This document shows, piece by piece, positions 58,146-64,000 of a DNA stretch of 64,000 nucleotides. Under the pieces are notes generated by a model that was not told the origin of the DNA, did not search any database, and saw nothing but the letters and a program-made list of their open reading frames with translations. The position numbers were made by a program, and so were the translations under genes. How positions within the stretch are numbered: position 1 is the first letter of the stretch; each line of letters starts with the position of its first letter. The stretch spans positions 17,467,282 through 17,531,281 of the forward strand of contig NC_064755.1 in NCBI RefSeq assembly GCF_011397635.1. Direction: 5' to 3'. The DNA comes from Epinephelus fuscoguttatus (lineage: Eukaryota > Chordata > Actinopteri > Perciformes > Serranidae).

Positions 58146-61100
58146 CCTTATCCAACACCCTGTTGGGAGAAATTATTATCTGAGTTTTCCCATTTTATGC
58201 TAGGCTGCTTAATATATAATTAATAATTAATTATCTTCAGTAGAAAAACAAACTAGATTGTGAGTGTTTATTAAAAAAAAAGTGGGCATACAAACATCAT
58301 TTCAGTGAAGTATGCTAAATAATATTTAGACAACAATTAAATTCAAATGCAGCTTGAACCATATACCGTCAAAGCCTCAGTCTATTTCCCATGAAGCTAA
58401 ATGCCAGAATGTATGAAATCAGATGCACATCTAAGAACTTTAGCCAATAAAGCAAAATTTTAATTTGACAGTTTCATGAATGTATTTTTGAATTATTAGC
58501 ATTACTGGCATTGGTGAGATGAAGACCTGTGTCTGTACACTGTGACTCCCTTGTAGCCACTGACTGTGCACTGACTTTTCCTTGGTAATAAAATATTGAC
58601 ACCTTATGTATACAAGACATTTGATCATGCCTATGGAAACAACAATGATCAACCAGCTGATGCCTGGGATGATACAAAACATACACAATTAAATGGCTGA
58701 AATATGGTATTATGCCCCTCACATACAGTTTAGATTTGTTCCTTGCCACTGTTTTATCACTTTTTCACTTTACATGAGCAAAATAAAGTCACATTATTAC
58801 TAAATACATAATGAAAAAGACAAAAGGTGAACTAAATAAATTGTTAAATCTTTGCAAGTGTAACGGGTAGAGGCTGATGGAAGGTGGGGCTGCAGGTATC
58901 TTTGAGAAATCGTAAGTGGAGTGTGGCCTGGAATTTGCTGACTGGCCTGCATGAACTTGAAGAGGGAGACAAGGATGTAGCAGGAGGTTAAGGCTTCAGG
59001 CATCTGTCAGAATCTGCAGGCCGAGGTGGGGTTTGGATTGCTGGCAGAGGCTGCAGGTAGAAGTTGTGGGTGGCAAAATTGAGTTGTAGCTATCTGCAAG
59101 AATATCCAGGTGTAGGTGTCAGTGGATGTTTCCAGCAGAGGTTTAAGGTGAATGTTTCAGTTTTAGAGGAGGAAGAGGAAGAGGGTGAGAACCTGTTCAG
59201 GTGTACTGTATCACTGCCACGCTCTCAGCTACACCCTCTGACTTCCTTGGAGAGGAAGAGCAACGCCAACCAGAAAAGATACACAAAGGGAGGGCCAAAC
59301 CTTGGGCCATCTCACTCTCTCCCATAAAACAGAGGGAACATTTAAAATGCTTACTTATCTGCCTCAATGTCTCAACAGAGGTCAGCCAAGTGCTGCTCAA
59401 GTGCCTATTTGGTCTTCCCAACTGACCCTCTAGTTGGCTAATGTGACCCTTACAACCAAGTGCCATTGTCTAGACAGTTTTTGACCACGTCTGCATGTAC
59501 ACACAGAAAACACTAGCAGGAGCCCGTGCACACCCCTGCACACACCACTGCAATCTCCATCTGCTGAATTCTAAATAGTGAAAGCCACATTTTAGACACA
59601 ATACAGCTTTATTAAATTAAAATGGACATACAAGTATTTATTTCTGAATCTAAAAACTCCCTGAGAATTCAGAAGTCTTAAGTACGACAATCACAAGTCC
59701 ATCTTACAAGCATTGTGAGATTTAGGATGACTCATTTGCTCATTTTGCAGACACTTCTGTGCAAAGACTTGAGAGTCAGTAAGATTATGGTTAGACCACA
59801 AGAGGTCTTCATATACCCGTGTGTCATGGGAGACCATGACTCTACAGTGTCTGTACACTGAAAGAGGCTCTCATATTGTATAAGTCAACAGGTGAGGCGC
59901 GTTTGTTTCTAGCGAGTGTGTGTACTTCAGTGTTTTTCATGTATAGTATTTTCACCACACCCATACTCTTACAGACATATTTAACAAACCCTGAAGATGT
60001 TTTGTTTAAAGTCTGGAGAAATTTAGAAATTAAAACAGGGAACCAAAAAAAAAGCGCTTTTGGCTGTGTTGACCTTGCTGTTTCTGTATTAACATAACTG
60101 TAGGAGATGGTCTGACAGGTCTGACAAAAATATTCTTCCTTGTCTCTTGAAGAAGTGACAAATATAACCCCAACAGCATCTTAGTTTGCTTCAGTAACAA
60201 GCAACAGATGATTGTGGCAGCACGGATCTACTTCTAGTCCAGAGTAAGTGTTGCTGTGTTAATGTGAAGCTGCTGATGATTATTGTAGATGGCAGATAGC
60301 AGATGGCAGATGTTACTTATTTTTAAAGCAGGATAGGGCAAGAATGTGTCTGTGCTGTGAAGCAACACTGTGAATCATCATTAAACCAGTAGCCATATTT
60401 GAGAAAAGTCAAAAAATCAACCAGTGCTGGTCGTTAGTCCTTGCGTAAACGAGGCAGTAGTACAAGAGCTATCAGCTACCTGTTATGTCAGATAACATCA
60501 GTGTTTTGATTGGAACCATGTGTGACAGAGTTTGAAGGTGGGAGGTGGTACTAGCTTTGAGTCAATTTCTGTCTCTAGTCATAAGAAATATCATCTCAAA
60601 TTAGCAAATCTTTTTCAAGCAATATATTTAGAAATATGGTGCACGTACACGTCACAGACTAAATCTGTAGTGATCATCTGGTCACCCCACTGATCTGCTG
60701 TGACTTTTTTCTCTTCCGGAAATGTGCTTTTTGCAGAAATAGAAACATTAGGTTACAGACATAAAACCACTAAAATCCAGCCTTCTTTCTGTTTGCTATC
60801 AACAACTGCGTAGTCTACTCACTTGAGAGGAAGTGACAGAACCGGGGCCCCTCAGGGTACGATTGTGGTGACCAGGCTTTGTGCCTGTCACAGTGTGACA
60901 TTTACCAGCAGGGTCTGTACACGCAGAAGAAATCAAATGTGATTGTGTAGCATTTAGGGCGAGCCACGGATATAGAAACAAGTGTACAGTAATCACTAAT
61001 TTTGTAAATGTAGGGTGAATGTTTTTAAATAGAAACGATGGTTAAATGTCCAGAGGCGTTCAGTATGCACTGTTGCCTCAGTGTAATGTGGCTCTTTAAG

Positions 61101-63525
61101 TTGTTGCTAATTAATCAGAGAACAAGAATGACTTTAAATGCAGTCATTGAAAGCCTTTGATACTTTTGTGAGACGTTGAAGTGACTGTGATATTATTAAG
61201 ACAATAGTAACACCTGCAGCTCTCACACAGAGCTGTACTTTACAGCTTCAGCCCGTCAGTGAGTCCCCACCTCTCCAATGACACCCCCTCTCAGTCTTTT
61301 TGTGGGCAGAAACACACACCTGGCTTTTCAAATCTTATGTACCCTGGTGCATCTCCACTGGTTGGCCCGTGCCCAGCTTTGTTTACACACATTTTATATG
61401 TGATAGTGCACGTGTTTGCGCTGCCCGTGCAGACGATGTGAGATGAAGTCTTGTCACACTTACATAACTGATAACAGGCCAGTGAAGGAGCAATAAAGAA
61501 TGGATGTTAAAAAGTGAAATGTCTTGAATAGCAGATGGTTGGAAACTGAAAGAATCAGAGAAAACATCCCAACAGAGGTCAGAGCTTCTGTGACTCCGCT
61601 GGCTTGATGTAATAATAAGTGTAGCCCAAAGGCAAGTCTGCCTTCTCCCTGACGCAAACCTGTATGGGTCAAATGCATGTTATCTGTAACTAAGAGTAGT
61701 ACAGACTGTCTGTTCTGTCTCACTTTATCCTTCTTTCATATGTCTTTCTCATTCTCTTCTTCCAGTTTAGTAACTACGCCACAGTACAGTACACACACAC
61801 TGATCAAACAGGATGTATGCAAGTTGTTTCGTGCTCCTGCTCCTTAACATTTACTCTAATATAATCTTCTCTGTATATATATCACCCATATGTCTTGGAA
61901 ATGTCCTTGTTGAGTTTTTTTCTTGCCGAAAAGCTTGTGGATTCTGAACCTATTTTGGCCATTTTCTTAATACTTTTGATTTTTTTTTTCAGCACAGCTG
62001 CACCTATATGATCTGACAATTATTTTTTCACTTTAACCTACTTTATTAACATATTGGGCCCAAAAACACACCAAAAACATCAAATCTGAATCAAAAAAGT
62101 ATGCTATTTATTATAATAAAAGCCACCAACATGCTCAACGAACTGTGGAAAAGTAAACATAGGTTGCAAATAGGAACATACTGTGGATGGGCCTCAGCCC
62201 CCGTGACTATGAATGGAAATATGTGAGCAAAATTGAACCTTTCTATGTAATTGTCTTCACATTTTCATACATTGATCAGTCAATTCCTCAGCATTGATCT
62301 GTTGAATGTGGAAATGTACGGTGCAGACAGATCTGGAGAATTATCTGTTTATCATTTAAAAGCTCTCTAATCAATATTTTTTTTTACCTTTGAAAAAAGT
62401 ACACATTTTGCTGCCTGTTTTGGTAATGGTCTGCAATAACAGTGGTCTGGATGTCGAGGTGGTCTAGTCAATGACCCTGTTGTAATCTATTGTTCCCTGT
62501 CTTTCTTTTTTGCCATTGTTCTCACTCGTCTCACTTGCCCACACACAGAAAGAGAAGAAAAGAATTGATATCCACCTGAAAGTGGATGTCATGAGAGCCG
62601 TGGTCTTTTTCCGCTGATTGAACACGGAGCAATAGTGTCTACGCTGGCTCATCTCATCCCACTGGGGTATTGGTTTTGTGAATGAAGTGGCCAAACTCCC
62701 AGATGGCAGTATTGATATGATCGGGAGGACAGGGCAGCATTTACGAGCCATCCTGCCCCTGCATCCTCTGTCGTCCATTAAGCCCCTCTCCTCCTAACGC
62801 ATGGGTAATGGCCTATCTGTGCACCATAATCAGACAGACACACACATACACACTGACTGTAAAAAGCCATCAAAATAAGACACACAAACATGCACACACA
62901 CAGCTAGCAGCCACACTGACACAGCTGCGGTCATTATTCACAGGAGGAGGTCTTGGGTGGGGGGTAAGGGCTGAAAAATGGCAAGCGGAACTACTACATC
63001 TCCTCTGAGGTGGTTGCGTCAGAAGGCCCTGCATGCGTAGCAAATGCGGCAGAGCCATCGATCCAGCTTATGGCAGGCTGAGTTCTCTGCTCACGCTTTA
63101 CGCGATTTGAGTGCAATTTACTTTCATCTGCACCGATAAGCAATTTCAATCATGACATCTTGTTTGTTTGTTTTTTTCTGTTTGTTGTCCTCTGCGGTCT
63201 CCATCATTGTGATTCTGCAAAGACAGATAAACCTTTTAAGCCAGAAAAAATATATAAACATATCACCTACTTTTACACGCACAGACACACACAATGAAAG
63301 TCTGAGTGTTGACAAAATGTAATTGACTAGTGCCTGTTTTTTTCTAACAATTTTAGCATCATTTTGACAACAAAGCAGTGTTTATTCAGATTCTGACAGT
63401 TAAGGATTTTCTGTCAAGGACACACATACTTCCATCACTTTCATTAACAACAGAATTAGTGTGCAGATGTACTAATTATGTTTTTTTGTTTTTTTAATTG
63501 GTTCCATTAGGTTTTGTGTCCATAC

Positions 63526-64000
63526 CAGGGCTGGCCCCAAACTTTTAAGGGGCCTTGAGTAAGATTTGGTTTTGGGGCCCCCTTCATTGTAAAGTGTTGC
63601 CACTTCCTGTGACATTGAATCAACTTGTGTGTTGAAAATATTAGTTTAAGTACACCAAATGTACAAAAAGCATGTTAAGCCTAAAGACCTAGCAGCAGCA
63701 ACACTATCTTCAGATACACCACAGTAAATACAATATTTGTCTATTACCCCCCAACCCTGTGAACAGTCCTTCTTGGGGCCTTCTGCTTGATCTGGTTATT
63801 CTTTGATGCATATTTTAGTGTTATAGTCTTATTAGAAAAGATTCAATTGCACCTGTCTTCACGTGTAAGATGCCCGAATGTTGAAAGGATATGATTTGAC
63901 CAAAAAGGCAAACATATGGTGAGGAACCTACTTTTATTACAAATATCTAATAATATTGTGCAAAGTCTGGTACACTGATCAAAAGAGAATGAAAGACCAA
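63526..64000 (+). mobile_element. hAT-like element, left end, related to 29628-30670
   Basis: Starts 'cagggctggccccaaacttt' and continues 'ggggccttgagtaagatttg', parallel to 'ggagccctagacgagattga' in the copy at 29628. The right end was not seen, so it runs past the window or is truncated. Confidence 0.55.

Larger units (their letters stand above)
57514..64000. other. Spacer right of the HMG-box locus, no gene recognised
   Basis: No convincing exon. A plus-strand stretch at about 62549-62620 (acceptor-like 'cacacacag' then 'KEKKRIDIHLKVDVMRAVVF') stops soon after and has no recognised family. Loosely repeated 'gcaggt'/'atctgcag' motifs occur at 58870-59150. Confidence 0.5.

Overview
The window looks like nuclear DNA of a teleost fish. 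The evidence is spliced genes with GT-AG introns, a vertebrate gene pair (phlda2 and nap1l4), many fish-type interspersed repeats (a tRNA-derived SINE, LINE remnants, hAT, Tc1/mariner and small inverted-repeat elements), CA microsatellites and long non-coding spacers. Most open frames of 60-170 codons are chance frames in non-coding DNA or run across repeats. All calls come from reading the sequence, with no database search.

Layout. From 1 to 21.3 kb is intergenic DNA with mobile-element debris: a SINE fragment at the left edge, two short inverted-repeat elements (6.9 and 8.6 kb), a foldback element holding a LINE 3' end (11.5-13.3 kb), and two related elements in opposite orientation (18.8-20.1 kb). 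The minus strand at 21.3-22.36 kb carries phlda2, a small PH-domain gene with a one-exon CDS, a 3'-UTR intron and a TATA box. From 22.4 to 40.3 kb is a repeat-rich spacer with several nested insertions: mariner in a LINE, hAT in a SINE, and SINE in a foldback element. From 40.3 to 52.87 kb, also minus strand, is nap1l4. One non-coding and 13 coding exons join with consistent phase into a 360-residue nucleosome assembly protein with an acidic tail and a CKQQ end.

From 54.4 to 57.5 kb on the minus strand lie exon-like pieces of a TCF/LEF-type HMG-box gene. Its HMG box appears to lack about 14 residues, several junctions do not keep frame, one exon-plus-intron block is duplicated, and the last exon is a degenerate roughly 10-residue repeat. 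I read it as a decaying or fast-evolving paralogue. From 57.5 to 64 kb I see no gene, only a microsatellite and the end of a second hAT copy.

phlda2 and nap1l4 are neighbours on the same strand, as in the mammalian PHLDA2-NAP1L4-CARS1 block (the imprinted 11p15.5 domain in human). The remaining structure of interest is the layered transposon insertions and the unusual HMG-box locus.
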